Positions 17,258 through 26,073 of a stretch of DNA of 64,000 bases are shown here, in pieces (position 1 is the first letter of the stretch; every line of letters begins with the position of its first letter). The stretch spans positions 1,491,693 through 1,555,692 of the forward strand of contig NZ_SDHX01000001.1 in NCBI RefSeq assembly GCF_004118375.1, in the 5' to 3' direction. The notes beneath the pieces are model-generated. The model did no database searches. It worked only from the letters and a program-made list of their open reading frames with translations, and was not told where the DNA came from. Origin of the DNA: Oleiharenicola lentus. GTDB lineage: Bacteria; Verrucomicrobiota; Verrucomicrobiia; Opitutales; Opitutaceae. The translations under genes and the position numbers were made by a program.

Positions 17258-17644
17258 TCAGCGCACCTGCCCGAAGCCCAGGTCGTAGCCGTCGAGGTCC
17301 TGTACGCCGAATTCGCGGACGCCGTAAGGCTTGTTGCCGAGGCCGTAGTCGATCTTCGCTCCGCGCTGCTGAAACTCGGCGAAGAGGGCGTCCACGTCGT
17401 TGACCCAAAAATAGACGTTCCACATGCCGGACTTCACCTGCCAATGCGGCACGATCGCCGTGCCGCGCGGCGCCAGCGTCAGCATGAGGTGCAGGCCGTC
17501 GCGTTTGAGAATCACAAAGTCCGGCGGCTCGCCCCAGAAGCGCTCGTAGGTGAAGCCCAACGCATCGCGGTAGTGGTTCGCGGCGGTCACGACATCACGG
17601 ACGAGTAACACGGACGCGGAGGAGGTGAGGCGAGGGGAGGGCAC
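17258..17644 (-). CDS. VOC (glyoxalase/bleomycin-resistance) superfamily protein
   Basis: 128 residues, one VOC domain of two beta-alpha-beta-beta-beta modules: ASVLLVRDVVTAANHYRDAL and LGFTYERFWGEPPDFVILKR, then NVYFWVNDVDALFAEFQQRG and the terminal EFGVQDLDGYDLGFGQ. Members bind a divalent metal and act as lyases, dioxygenases, isomerases or drug-binding proteins; nothing here fixes the substrate. GTG start. The next gene upstream (17650-18288) ends only five bases before it on the same strand. Confidence 0.85.
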   Translation of the reverse strand: MPSPRLTSSASVLLVRDVVTAANHYRDALGFTYERFWGEPPDFVILKRDGLHLMLTLAPRGTAIVPHWQVKSGMWNVYFWVNDVDALFAEFQQRGAKIDYGLGNKPYGVREFGVQDLDGYDLGFGQVR

Positions 17645-17649
17645 TAAGA

Positions 17650-18288
17650 CTAAAGACGAGTTGGCGAGTCCACGGCCGTTCCGCTCACGACATTGAATCC
17701 CTTATCCGCCAGCAGGTTCATGAACGCATTGTCGTAGGCGGCACTATATGGCGGAACGCCAGCAATCATCCTGTATTCGTTTCCATACTTACGGAAGGTG
17801 ACGTGGGTGGGATCTCTCTGCTCGTGAGTGACGAGGTAACCGTAGGCAATGACGTAGTCGTCCCTATAGATCAGGAGCCAGAATTCATAGCGTTCGATGC
17901 GGCTTATGAGCTCAGGGAGCTTTGCCAGGTTCGCGGTGGGCATCGTGCGAATAGCTCTCTGTGACGGCTCGTCATAGAGAGGAAGAATTTTCTCCAAGGA
18001 ACCGCTCGTGGCGATTTGAAGGTATCTGGCCAAAATTACCCAAGGCGAATCAAGGGAGGTGCTATGGTGTGGCGTGACGACAATTGGCTTGGAAAGTCGC
18101 TCACCGGGCAACGTCACACGTCGAATACCACTGGAATCCGTCGTGAATGATTTCTCTGCCTCGGGTATGGGGTAATCGGGATACCGTTTGTTGCCCTTCG
18201 GCAATTCAAAGCTTATCTCGGCGAAGAGGCCAGTCCAACAGGCCATTGCGGTGAAGAGGACTGCGGCATATCGCTTTGTCAGCAGCAT
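17650..18288 (-). CDS. Exported protein of unknown function
   Basis: 212 residues, not recognised. A Sec signal peptide is clear (KRYAAVLFTAMACWTGLFA). The mature part contains YPDYPIPEAEKSFTTDSSG and an acidic/aromatic stretch RIERYEFWLLIYRDDYVIAY, and ends GFNVVSGTAVDSPTRL. No catalytic or membrane motif was seen. Base composition is visibly less GC-rich than its neighbours, with more A/T third positions, so it may be a recent arrival together with the adjoining hicAB pair. Divergence is unlikely: the hicB stop lies 16 bases upstream on the same strand. Confidence 0.65.
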   Translation of the reverse strand: MLLTKRYAAVLFTAMACWTGLFAEISFELPKGNKRYPDYPIPEAEKSFTTDSSGIRRVTLPGERLSKPIVVTPHHSTSLDSPWVILARYLQIATSGSLEKILPLYDEPSQRAIRTMPTANLAKLPELISRIERYEFWLLIYRDDYVIAYGYLVTHEQRDPTHVTFRKYGNEYRMIAGVPPYSAAYDNAFMNLLADKGFNVVSGTAVDSPTRL

Positions 18289-18304
18289 GGCCTACTTTCC
18301 TGTT

Positions 18305-18541
18305 TCAGACCAGCACGGCATCCCGCATGGCGCGGGTGTTCGGGGCGGGGAGGAGCTGACGCTTGCGGCTGAGTTGGGCGACTTCCTCACGAACCAGAAT
18401 CCGCAGTTTGCGGTAGGTGGCTTCCTCGGTAGCGCCGTGACACACACCGCCCCAGGGGAAGAGGTCGGGGCAGTAGCCGACGTAGGCACTGTCTTCGTCG
18501 CTCCAGCGGACGAATTTGAGATAGCGGTCTTCGGGTTTCAT
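18305..18541 (-). CDS. hicB: HicB-type antitoxin (small)
   Basis: 78 residues. RYLKFVRWSDEDSAYVGYCP, then DLFPWGGVCHGATEEATYRK and LRILVREEVAQL, is the partial RNase H-like fold of HicB antitoxins. HicB binds and silences the HicA ribonuclease and represses the operon in characterised systems. Its ATG overlaps the hicA stop by ATGA, the normal arrangement. The C-terminus (LPAPNTRAMRDAVLV) is short and shows no clear ribbon-helix-helix, so autorepression by this protein is uncertain. Confidence 0.78.
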   Translation of the reverse strand: MKPEDRYLKFVRWSDEDSAYVGYCPDLFPWGGVCHGATEEATYRKLRILVREEVAQLSRKRQLLPAPNTRAMRDAVLV

Positions 18542-18737
18542 CGGGTGGCCTCGCGGATGGCGTTGCTGACTTGTCTCTCTTGGTAGTGATGCGCGTCGGC
18601 ACCGGCTTTGCCACTCAAAATACCGAGCCGGACAGCCGGGGATGGCGGAACTTGCGGTGCGACCCTTTACCACCGGATACCGCCACGAATCCGGCTTGGG
18701 TCAGATCCGTGATCAGTTGGTGGATTTTGCGAGGCAT
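18538..18737 (-). pseudogene. hicA: HicA-type toxin, frameshifted
   Basis: The minus strand reads MPRKIHQLITDLTQAGFVAV then SGGKGSHRKFRHPRLSGSVF and stops at 18615. One base lost shortly before that stop would join it to the other frame, ILSGKAGADAHHYQERQVSN and AIREATR, ending at 18538. Both halves match HicA: the N-terminal GSHRKF carries the catalytic His, and LSGKxGDDA..YQER is the family C-terminus. The full span is 200 bases, one short of a whole number of codons. The toxin is either inactivated by a one-base deletion, made by a -1 frameshift, or affected by a sequencing error. No slippery heptamer is obvious. Confidence 0.82.
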
Positions 18738-18778
18738 CGGACATTGCGGGGTGAGGGCACCCCACCTCCAGGGAATAT

Positions 18779-20068
18779 TTAGACGAGCATCTTGCCGTTC
18801 TGATAGACGACCTTGCCCGAGACGATCGTGGTCTTCACGCGGCCGGTGAGGTTTTGTTTGTCCCAGGGGGAGTTGATGGACTTCGAGAAGGCGCCGTAGG
18901 TGTTGTAGAGCCAGGTCTCGGCGGGGTCGAAGATACACACGTCGGCGGTGGCGCCGGGGGCGAGGGTGCCGGCGGGGAGCTTCAGGATGTCGGCGGCCTT
19001 GCGGGTCATCAGGTCGATGACGTGGCTGAGTTGGAACTTCGACTTCTTGACGAGGATGTCGAGGCACACGGGGAGGGCGGTCTCGAGGCCGATGATACCG
19101 TTGGGCGCGTAGTCGAACTCGCGGTCCTTTTCCTCGGGGGCGTGCGGGGCGTGGTCGGTGCCGATGCAGTCGAGCGTGCCGTCGCGCAGGCCGGCGATGA
19201 TCGCCTTGCGGTCCGCCTCGGTGCGGAGCGGCGGGTTCATCTTGAAGTGGGTGTCGTAGGTGCCGAGCGCCTCCTCGGTGAAGGCGATGTGATGCGGCGT
19301 GGCCTCGGCGGTGACGTTGACGCCGTTCTTCTTCGCCTGGCGCATGAGCTCGACGGAGTGGGCCGAGCTGATGTGCTGCATGTGGATGTGCGCGCCGGTG
19401 TAGCGGGAGAGGATGATGTTGCGGGCGACGATGATGTCCTCGGCGGCGTGCGGCCAGCCCTTGAGGCCGAGGCGGGTGGAGACGACACCCTCGTTCATCA
19501 CGGCCTTCTCGGTCATGGACTCGTCCTGGCAGTGGTCGAGAATGGAGAGGCCGAACATCTTGGCGTATTCGACCGCGCGGTGCATGAGTTCGTTGGACTG
19601 GACGCAGAGCCCGTCGTCGGTGAGGGCGACGACGCCCGCCTTCTGGAGCGAGCCGTGCGGGGCCAGGGCCTGGCCCTTCATGCCGACGGTGATGCAACCG
19701 GTGGGATAGACGTGGACGGGCGCGGCGGCGGCGGCGGCCTTGATCAGGGTGACGGTGCCGGCGTTGTCCACGACGGGCGAGGTGTTGGGCATGCACACCA
19801 CGGTGGTGAACCCGCCCGCGGCGGCGGCCTGCGAGCCGGTGAGGATGGTCTCCTTGTGCGTCTGGCCGGGTTCGCGGAAATGGACATGGATGTCCACGAG
19901 GCCGGGGCACACGACGAGGCCCTTGGCGTCGATGACCTGCGCGGATTTCTTCTGCGCCGGCGTGGGGGATTTCACGAACTTGCCGTCGGCAATGAAGACA
20001 TCGCCCTTGGCGTCGCGCTTGGAAGCGGGGTCGATGACGCGGCCGTTCTTAATGTGGAGGAAAGGCAT
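18779..20068 (-). CDS. pyrC: Dihydroorotase
   Basis: 429 residues from the chosen ATG (a second in-frame ATG lies seven codons upstream). It cyclises carbamoyl-aspartate to dihydroorotate in pyrimidine synthesis. Metal-site signatures of the amidohydrolase fold are present: CPGLVDIHVHFREPGQ, the HCQDESMTEKA and HMQHISSAHSVE histidines, EATPHHIAFTEE, and the Asp in DCIGTDHAPHAPEEKDREFD. This is the long type I/III-like enzyme (about 430 residues) that pairs with aspartate carbamoyltransferase. It is third of pyrR-pyrB-pyrC; an inverted repeat occupies the gap to pyrB. Confidence 0.95.
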   Translation of the reverse strand: MPFLHIKNGRVIDPASKRDAKGDVFIADGKFVKSPTPAQKKSAQVIDAKGLVVCPGLVDIHVHFREPGQTHKETILTGSQAAAAGGFTTVVCMPNTSPVVDNAGTVTLIKAAAAAAPVHVYPTGCITVGMKGQALAPHGSLQKAGVVALTDDGLCVQSNELMHRAVEYAKMFGLSILDHCQDESMTEKAVMNEGVVSTRLGLKGWPHAAEDIIVARNIILSRYTGAHIHMQHISSAHSVELMRQAKKNGVNVTAEATPHHIAFTEEALGTYDTHFKMNPPLRTEADRKAIIAGLRDGTLDCIGTDHAPHAPEEKDREFDYAPNGIIGLETALPVCLDILVKKSKFQLSHVIDLMTRKAADILKLPAGTLAPGATADVCIFDPAETWLYNTYGAFSKSINSPWDKQNLTGRVKTTIVSGKVVYQNGKMLV

Positions 20069-20080
20069 GGGGAAAGTATT

Positions 20081-20163
20081 AAGTAACAAGTATCAGGTAA
20101 CAGGAAGGGTGCGGAAGGCAGTGGGTGGGATTCTTGATACTTGGCACTTGGTCCTTGTTACTT
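20081..20163. repeat. Inverted repeat between pyrB and pyrC
   Basis: AAGTAACAAG at 20081-20090 is complemented exactly by CTTGTTACTT at 20154-20163, with a second inner pair AAGTATCA/TGATACTT (20088-20095 and 20134-20141). The block fills the whole pyrB-pyrC gap and could form a long hairpin in the transcript. It looks like a dispersed repeat and not a regulatory leader, which is a judgement from its sequence style. Confidence 0.6.
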
Positions 20164-20170
20164 GGCGATT

Positions 20171-21118
20171 TCAGGTCACCGGCACGGTGACCGCCTCCGG
20201 TTGTCCGCCGGCGCAGAGGTAGAGGACGGCCATGCGGACGGCGATGCCGTTGGTGACCTGCTGGAGGATCACGCTGCGGTCGGAGTCGGCGATGTCGGAG
20301 TCGATCTCGACTCCGCGGTTGATCGGGCCGGGGTGCATGATGATGGCGCCGGGTTTCACCCAGCTCGCTCGGGTGTAGTTGAGGCCGAACATGCTGGTGT
20401 ATTCGCCGATCGACGGGAAATGGCTCACGCCCTGGCGCTCATGCTGGATGCGGAGGAGCATGACGACATCGGCGTCGGCGAGGGCCTCGCGGAGGTTGTG
20501 CGAGACACGCACGCCCAGGGACTCGAACCAGTGCGGGACGAGGGTGGACGGGCCGACGATGGTGACGTCGGCGCCAAGCTTGGTGAGAGCGTGGATGTTG
20601 GAGCGGGCGACGCGGCTGAAGAGGATGTCGCCGAGGATGACGACCTTGCGGCCCTTCAGGTCGCCCAGCTTCTCGCGCATGGTGAACACGTCGAGCAGCG
20701 CCTGCGTCGGGTGCTCGTGCGCGCCGTCGCCGGCGTTCACGACCGGGATACCCAGAACCTTGCTGAGGTAGAGCGGGGAACCGGAGGCGGCGTGGCGGAG
20801 CACGATCATGTCGGCGTGCAGCGCCTGGATGTTCTGGGCGGTGTCGCGGAGGGTTTCGCCCTTGGTCGTGCTAGAGGCGGCGGCGTCGAAGGAGATGACG
20901 TCGGCGCTGAGGAGCTTGGCGGCCATCTCGAAGGAGATGCGCGTGCGCGTGCTGGGCTCGAGGAAGAGGTTGACGATGGTCTTGCCGCGGAGGGCGGGGA
21001 CCTTCTTGACCTTGCGGTCGAGGATGCGCCGGAAGGCGCCGGCGGTGGCGAGGATCTGCTCGATCTCGCTGCGCTTGAGTTCCTCGATGGTGAGGAGATG
21101 TTTGCGATGCCAGGGCAC
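20171..21118 (-). CDS. pyrB: Aspartate carbamoyltransferase catalytic subunit
   Basis: 315 residues. Committing step of pyrimidine synthesis: carbamoyl phosphate plus aspartate. Carbamoyl-phosphate motif STRTR at residues 56-60 within LFLEPSTRTRISFEMAAKLL, the 80s-loop region SSTTKGETLRDTAQNI, GDGAHEHPTQALLDVFT and the C-terminal MHPGPINRGVEI, all intact. No pyrI regulatory subunit gene is adjacent. It lies 11 bases after pyrR and belongs to the same operon. The N-terminus starts MPWHRKHLLTIEELKRSEI, as usual for this class. Confidence 0.96.
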   Translation of the reverse strand: MPWHRKHLLTIEELKRSEIEQILATAGAFRRILDRKVKKVPALRGKTIVNLFLEPSTRTRISFEMAAKLLSADVISFDAAASSTTKGETLRDTAQNIQALHADMIVLRHAASGSPLYLSKVLGIPVVNAGDGAHEHPTQALLDVFTMREKLGDLKGRKVVILGDILFSRVARSNIHALTKLGADVTIVGPSTLVPHWFESLGVRVSHNLREALADADVVMLLRIQHERQGVSHFPSIGEYTSMFGLNYTRASWVKPGAIIMHPGPINRGVEIDSDIADSDRSVILQQVTNGIAVRMAVLYLCAGGQPEAVTVPVT

Positions 21119-21129
21119 GGGAGGAAAAT

Positions 21130-21756
21130 TTACGACTTACGATTTACGATTTTTGATTTCCGACCGGCCGAGGCTGGTTCGGTGAGAATGGTATCCAGTT
21201 CGGGAGACGCGGGGTCGAGGCGGACCCGCACCTTCTCGTCGTCGTAGGCGACGAGGGCGATGCCGGTGTAGGCGGCGGCGACGGGCAGCAGGCGGCCGCC
21301 GCGGTCCACGAGGACGGCCAGCTCGACGGCGGCGGGGCGGCCGTGGTCGAAGAGCTCGTCGAGTGCGGCCTTCACGGTGCGGCCGGAGTGGAGGACGTCG
21401 TCAGCGAGGATGACGGAGGCGCCGTTGACGTCGTGCGGGATGATCGTCGGGGCGTGTTCCTTGGGAATCGGGTTGGCGCCGATGTCGTCGCGGTGAAAAG
21501 AGATGTCGAGCGTGCCGGTGCCCGGCTGGAGGCCGGCTTTTTTCAGCGCGGTGACGAGGCGGCGGGCGAATTCCACGCCGCCGTTGGCGATACCGAGGAT
21601 CAGCAGGCGTTTCGTGCCGGCGTGGCGCGTGGCAATGGCGGAGGCAACGCGGTCGATCGCTTGGTGGATGGTCTGGGCGTCGTGCTTCGGAGGTGTGGCC
21701 ACGAGCCGGAGTTTGTGGGCGCAGGCGCTGGACTCGTCCAGCGCAAAGGCGGTCAC
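21130..21756 (-). CDS. pyrR: PyrR-like uracil phosphoribosyltransferase / pyrimidine operon regulator
   Basis: 208 residues with a PRTase fold. The PRPP loop is VILADDVLHSGRTVKAALDE, preceded by LLILGIANGGVEFARRLV and DISFHRDDIGAN, all PyrR-like. In Gram-positive bacteria PyrR binds pyr leader RNA and causes attenuation; no clear PyrR-binding RNA or attenuator was found in the 45 bases upstream, so only the enzymatic role is supported here. The start is a GTG; a GTG at 21705 is a possible alternative. The last nine or so codons (ending IVNRKS) are read from a tandem TTACGATTTACGA-type repeat at 21130-21160, giving an unusual tail. Confidence 0.85.
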   Translation of the reverse strand: MTAFALDESSACAHKLRLVATPPKHDAQTIHQAIDRVASAIATRHAGTKRLLILGIANGGVEFARRLVTALKKAGLQPGTGTLDISFHRDDIGANPIPKEHAPTIIPHDVNGASVILADDVLHSGRTVKAALDELFDHGRPAAVELAVLVDRGGRLLPVAAAYTGIALVAYDDEKVRVRLDPASPELDTILTEPASAGRKSKIVNRKS

Positions 21757-21801
21757 GCGCCGTCGGGGGGGCGTATCCGTTGCCGGGGATTGACCTGCTC
21801 C

Positions 21802-23670
21802 TCAGGGCACCGGATGCAGCCAGCGAGCGAGGCAGATCTGGAGCGTCTCGGTGCGCACGGGCTTGGTGATGAAATCGTCCATGCCGGCGGCGAGGCATGC
21901 CGCGCGGTCCTCGGGGCGGGCGTTGGCGGTGAGGGCTACAATCGGCAGATCGCGGCCGGCCGCCATCAGGCGGGCGCGGCGGGTCGTCTCAAGGCCGTCG
22001 ATGCCGGGCAACTGGCAATCCATGAGCACGAGGTCCCACTGGCCCGCCTCGAGGGCGTTGAGACCGGCCTGGCCGTCGGGCACGACGTGGCATTGGAGGC
22101 CGAGGCGCTGGAGCATGAGCGTGATGACGCGCTGGTTCACAACATCGTCTTCCACCACGAGGATGCGGGCATCTACATGCCTGGGCCAGGGTGCGTTGGT
22201 GGCGAAGGGGAGGGAGGTTTCGCGTCCTTTGGCGACTGGCAGGGTGAGAGTGAGCTCGAAGACCGAGCCTTCGCCCGGGTTGCTTTGCACGGTGATCGTG
22301 CCGCCCATGCCCTGCACCAGACGTTGCGAGATGGCGAGGCCGAGACCGGAGCCGCCGTATTTGCGGCTCATCGAGCTGTCGGCCTGCCTGAACGGTTCGA
22401 AAAGATGCGCGCGGGTCGCCTCGTCCATGCCGATGCCATGGTCGCGCACGCGCACGGTCAGGCGGAGCGTGCCGGCGGTGGCGGTGTCGCCCGACATGTC
22501 CAGGGAGATGTCGCCATGTTCGGAGAATTTCACAGCGTTGCCCACGAGGTTGAGCAACACCTGGCGCACGCGCATGGGGTCGCCGAGGACGCGGGTGCGG
22601 GCCGCCTCGTCGGCAGAGAATTTCAGTTCGAGCGACTTCGCCGCGGCGCGCGGCCGCATGAGCGCGATGATGTCTTCGCCGACGGTGGCCGGGCGGAAGG
22701 GGATGGACTCGTAGTCGAGGCGTCCGCTCTCGATCTTGGAGAAATCGAGGATGTCGTTCAGGATGCGGAGCAGCGAGTCGGCCGAGCGCGCGGCGGTCTC
22801 GACCTGCTCGCGCTGGGCGGCGGTGAGGCTGGCGGTGTTAAGGAGGTCGAGCATGCCGAGGATGCCGTTCATCGGCGTGCGGATCTCGTGGCTCATCGTG
22901 GCGAGGAAGTCGCTCTTGGCCTGGTTGGCGCTTTCGGCGCGCTCTTTGGCGGAACGCAGTTCAGCCTCGGCTTGGCGGCGGTGGGCGACCTCGGCACTCA
23001 GCTCGCGATTGAGGGCGGCGGCCTGGCGTTGCCTTGCGTCGAGTTCGGCGGCCAAGGCTGCGGACTCGAAGCCCAGCCGCAGTGAGTTGCTGAGGGTCTG
23101 ATGGTAGCTCCGGGCCATCGCGATGAGGAAGGCCATGTAGAATACGGCCAACGCGCCCATGATGGTGTGGGTGGTTGTGCCGACTTGCAGCATGCGGACG
23201 ATGAGCGGCAGCAGGCTGAGGACCTGGAACGACCAGCAGGCGGGCAGGATCGGGCCGAGCGAGCGGGTGGCACCGGCGGTGATGCCGGCGAGAATCAGGA
23301 TGAGAAGTGGCAGTTCCTCTTGACCAAGGATCGGGTAGAAAAACCACGCGGCAAAGCCCCAGCCCAATCCGGTGAGCGCGGCTCCCAGGGAAAACTGTGC
23401 GACCCAAAGATGCTGGCGGCCGGGCTTGGGCGGTTGCCGCCGATAGTAAACGGTGAGGAGACCGCGGGCGCCCGCCAGCAGCACCATGGAGCCCAACCAG
23501 CTCCAAACGAGCGTCGGCGAAGGCGATTGCACGGCGACCCAGGCCAGTCCACCCGTGGCGATCAGCGTGGCGGCCAAGCCGGAGGGCAGGTCGAAAAAGC
23601 CCTGGCGCACCAGTTCAGCTTCGACCCGTTGCGCGGTGTCGGGGATGGAGACGGGCGCCTTGGAGTCCAT
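21802..23670 (-). CDS. Membrane hybrid histidine kinase with receiver domain
   Basis: 622 residues. About residues 30-190 hold five or six hydrophobic helices with no large periplasmic loop, so the sensed signal may be in or near the membrane. A coiled coil ([20 protein letters not shown]) leads to the HisKA domain with H-box [15 protein letters not shown]. The ATPase domain has the N-box [22 protein letters not shown], and [17 protein letters not shown]-terminal receiver domain (about 500-620) keeps the phospho-acceptor Asp in [10 protein letters not shown] and Lys in FITKPV. There is no Hpt or output domain, so a partner must receive the phosphate. An upstream in-frame GTG at 23691 is possible. 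Confidence 0.9.
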   Translation of the reverse strand: MDSKAPVSIPDTAQRVEAELVRQGFFDLPSGLAATLIATGGLAWVAVQSPSPTLVWSWLGSMVLLAGARGLLTVYYRRQPPKPGRQHLWVAQFSLGAALTGLGWGFAAWFFYPILGQEELPLLILILAGITAGATRSLGPILPACWSFQVLSLLPLIVRMLQVGTTTHTIMGALAVFYMAFLIAMARSYHQTLSNSLRLGFESAALAAELDARQRQAAALNRELSAEVAHRRQAEAELRSAKERAESANQAKSDFLATMSHEIRTPMNGILGMLDLLNTASLTAAQREQVETAARSADSLLRILNDILDFSKIESGRLDYESIPFRPATVGEDIIALMRPRAAAKSLELKFSADEAARTRVLGDPMRVRQVLLNLVGNAVKFSEHGDISLDMSGDTATAGTLRLTVRVRDHGIGMDEATRAHLFEPFRQADSSMSRKYGGSGLGLAISQRLVQGMGGTITVQSNPGEGSVFELTLTLPVAKGRETSLPFATNAPWPRHVDARILVVEDDVVNQRVITLMLQRLGLQCHVVPDGQAGLNALEAGQWDLVLMDCQLPGIDGLETTRRARLMAAGRDLPIVALTANARPEDRAACLAAGMDDFITKPVRTETLQICLARWLHPVP

Positions 23671-23729
23671 GCAACGAAGGCTAGGCAGCACACCTTCGCG
23701 CGAAAAGACTTATACGACCTGAATCTAGG

Positions 23730-23997
23730 CTATGACGGGGGGATGAGGGACCAAAGGCGCTTCTTGGCGAATGCCCGGCCCATGGCGATTTTTAGGTATT
23801 TCTCGAATACCGCTGCTTTTTCCGATCCCGGAACGCTACCGTAGTTTTGATCCACCACAGGCGGGCTTTGGCCGAGTGTGGGACACCGCCGCATTGTGCT
23901 TCGCGAGTCGTGCCACCAAATCGTCGCTGAGGCCGACGTAAAAGCCTCCGGAGCAGAGCAAGGATTTCAGAACAGTGACCTAGGCGAATTTGTTCAC
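23730..23997 (-). pseudogene. GIY-YIG endonuclease-like gene, decayed
   Basis: The minus strand spells a GIY-YIG family protein broken three times. From 23997 it reads VNKFA, an in-frame TAG where a Tyr codon would be expected, then VTVLKSLLCSGGFYVGLSDD and LVARLAKHNAAVSHTRPKPA. A frame change leads to LWWIKTTVAFRDRKK, and another, at a run of five A, to AAVFEKYLKIAMGRAFAKKR and LWSLIPPS before a stop. Order and content match small UvrC-type GIY-YIG proteins (FYVGLSDDL, then AFxDRxxAxxFEKYLK, then GRAFAKKRL). It sits beside a tRNA gene, which is common for these proteins. Confidence 0.8.
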
Positions 23998-24166
23998 GTG
24001 ATTCGGCCCATCATTACTTATTGGGTTCTGCGGAGCGCTTGCTGAGGCCCGCCTGCGCCCGGTGGGATTTGGCGTGGCAGCCTACGTGAAGCGCATCGCA
24101 GTTCTTTCTGTCGATCAACGCCTTCCCTTGGCTGGCTTGCCGAGTCGTAGCTCGCAGAGCGAAGGC

Positions 24167-24243
24167 TGGTGGACCCTACTGGACTCGAACCAGTGACCTT
24201 TTCCATGTCAAGGAAACGCTCTAACCAACTGAGCTAAGGGTCC
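24167..24243 (-). tRNA. tRNA-Val (anticodon GAC)
   Basis: Cloverleaf on the minus strand: acceptor GGACCCT/AGGGTCC, D-arm AGCTCAGTTGGTTAGAGC, anticodon stem TTTCC/GGAAA with loop TTGACAT (anticodon GAC), T-arm CTGGTTCGAGTCCAG, discriminator A and encoded CCA. An open reading frame across it is spurious. Confidence 0.95.
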
Positions 24244-24382
24244 GTGAAGGGTCAGGAGTCAACGGTTCGGACCGGGCGGCGCAAGGGAAATTTCATCAAC
24301 GCGAAAACCTGTCAGGAGACCTGCGCGCGGGACATGGCGACGCTTGAATCCGCGTTAATTCGTGTCCATTCGTGCTTTCAAA

Positions 24383-26050
24383 ATGCTCCAATCCCTCCGC
24401 ATCCGCAATCTGGCGCTCCTCGACGAGGTCGAGCTGGATTTCGAGACGGGTTTCACCGCGGTGACCGGCGAGACCGGCGCGGGCAAGAGCATCCTGCTCG
24501 GCGCGCTGTCGCTGCTGGCCGGAGCGCGGGCGGACAAGACCATCATCCGCCAGGGCGCTGACGCCTGCGAGGTCGAGGCGGCGCTGTTTTTCTCCGACAC
24601 CCGCCGGCTCGACATGGTGCTGGCCAACCTGAGCCTGCCGCCCTGCGACGACGGTGTGCTCATCATCAAGCGCAGTCTCCCGCGCGAGAAGGCGCCGAAG
24701 ATGTCGGTCAACGGCGGCCTCGCCACGCTCGGCGCCCTCCAGGAACTCGGCGCGCAGTGGATCGATTTCCACGGCCCGGGCGAGCCGCGTCGGCTGCTCA
24801 AGGAAAACGGCCAGCGCGAGCTGCTCGACCTCTTCGCCCGCAACAGCGGCATCCTCGAGAAATACCAGGCGCTCTTCGGCCAATGGCGCGACCTGATCGA
24901 GGAGCGCGACCGCCTGCGCTCCGCCGACAAACTGTCATCCGACCAGATTGATTTCCTGAAACTGCAACTCGCCAAGATCGACGCCCTGGAGCTGACCGAG
25001 GAGGCCATCGCCGCCCTCGAACGCGACTTCCAGCGCCAGCAGGGAGCGCAGGAAATCATGCAGCTCGCCTCGCGCCTCAGCGGCGGACTCAGCGGCGAGG
25101 ACGGCCTGCTCGGCCGGCTGGCCCAATTGCTGCGCGATGCCCGTCAGCTCGAGGCCTTTGACGCCACCAGCAAGGCGCTGGCCGACCGCCTGCAGTCCGC
25201 CTCGCTGGAACTGGGCGACCTCGACGCGGAGTTTTCCTCGCTCGCGACCTCGCTGAACTTCGATCCCGAGCAGGCGGAGGAACTGCAGACCAAGATGAAT
25301 TCCTGGCTGGAGCTGAAGCGGAAGCACGGCGCCAAGGTCGAGGCCGTGCTCGCCGCGCGCGACGACATGCGCCGCCGTCTCGAGCAGCAGGGCGACATCG
25401 AGGGCACGCTGGCCAAATTGGAGAAACGGATCGCCGCCGCCGAGAAACAGGCCCGCGCCGCCGCCGCGGAACTCCGCGCCACCCGCGACAAGGCCGCGCA
25501 GCAGCTCGCCAAAGTTGCGGCCAAGGTCATCGTCCAGCTCGGTTTCAAGAAGGCTGATTTTCGTGTGGCGCTCACGCCGCTGGCCGAGCCCGGGCCGCAC
25601 GGCGACTGCGGGGTGGAGTTTCTGTTTTCGCCCAATGTTGGCGAGGCGCCTCTGCCGCTCAGCCGCATCGCGTCGAGCGGCGAGCTCGCGCGTGTCATGC
25701 TCGCGCTGAAAGCCGTTCTGGCCGAGATCGACGACGTGCCCCTGCTCGTATTCGACGAGGTGGACGCCAACGTCGGCGGCGAGATCGGCCGCATCGTGGG
25801 CGAGAAGATGGCCGACATCGCCGAGCGCCACCAGGTGCTTTGCGTGACGCACCTGCCACAGGTCGCGGCACAGGCGGCGAATCATTTTGTGGTGATCAAG
25901 GACCAGAGCGGCGACCGTGCCTCCGTGAGCATCGAATCCATCCACGACGACCGGAAGGGCCGGGTGGGGGAGCTCGCGAGGATGCTCGGCGACCGCACCG
26001 CCAAGAGCGCCCAGGCCCACGCCGAGGAGCTGTTGAAGCTGCGCGGGTGA
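24383..26050 (+). CDS. recN: DNA repair ATPase RecN
   Basis: 555 residues from the ATG at 24383 (MLQSLRIRNLALLDEVELDF); the upstream in-frame ATG at 24362 would add seven residues that are not typical. SMC-like protein of double-strand-break repair. Walker A GETGAGKS at residues 29-36; coiled-coil arms in the middle (about 150-370, rich in Glu/Lys/Arg/Ala); then RIASSGELARVMLALKAVL (ABC signature) and the Walker B block VPLLVFDEVDANVGGEIG, followed by the H-loop LCVTHLPQVAAQA. All key motifs are intact. Normal length for RecN. Downstream lies a cluster of inverted repeats. Confidence 0.95.
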   Translation: MLQSLRIRNLALLDEVELDFETGFTAVTGETGAGKSILLGALSLLAGARADKTIIRQGADACEVEAALFFSDTRRLDMVLANLSLPPCDDGVLIIKRSLPREKAPKMSVNGGLATLGALQELGAQWIDFHGPGEPRRLLKENGQRELLDLFARNSGILEKYQALFGQWRDLIEERDRLRSADKLSSDQIDFLKLQLAKIDALELTEEAIAALERDFQRQQGAQEIMQLASRLSGGLSGEDGLLGRLAQLLRDARQLEAFDATSKALADRLQSASLELGDLDAEFSSLATSLNFDPEQAEELQTKMNSWLELKRKHGAKVEAVLAARDDMRRRLEQQGDIEGTLAKLEKRIAAAEKQARAAAAELRATRDKAAQQLAKVAAKVIVQLGFKKADFRVALTPLAEPGPHGDCGVEFLFSPNVGEAPLPLSRIASSGELARVMLALKAVLAEIDDVPLLVFDEVDANVGGEIGRIVGEKMADIAERHQVLCVTHLPQVAAQAANHFVVIKDQSGDRASVSIESIHDDRKGRVGELARMLGDRTAKSAQAHAEELLKLRG

Positions 26051-26073
26051 GGGGGCTTTCTCTCGGATTGCCT

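Noticed and set aside
21757-21801. PyrR-binding attenuator upstream of pyrR
   Set aside because: Only 45 bases separate pyrR from the preceding kinase gene, and no anti-terminator/terminator pair or conserved PyrR-binding loop is visible.
24018-24206. A 62-codon minus-strand frame overlapping tRNA-Val
   Set aside because: Its first part is the tRNA itself read as protein; a known type of false gene call.
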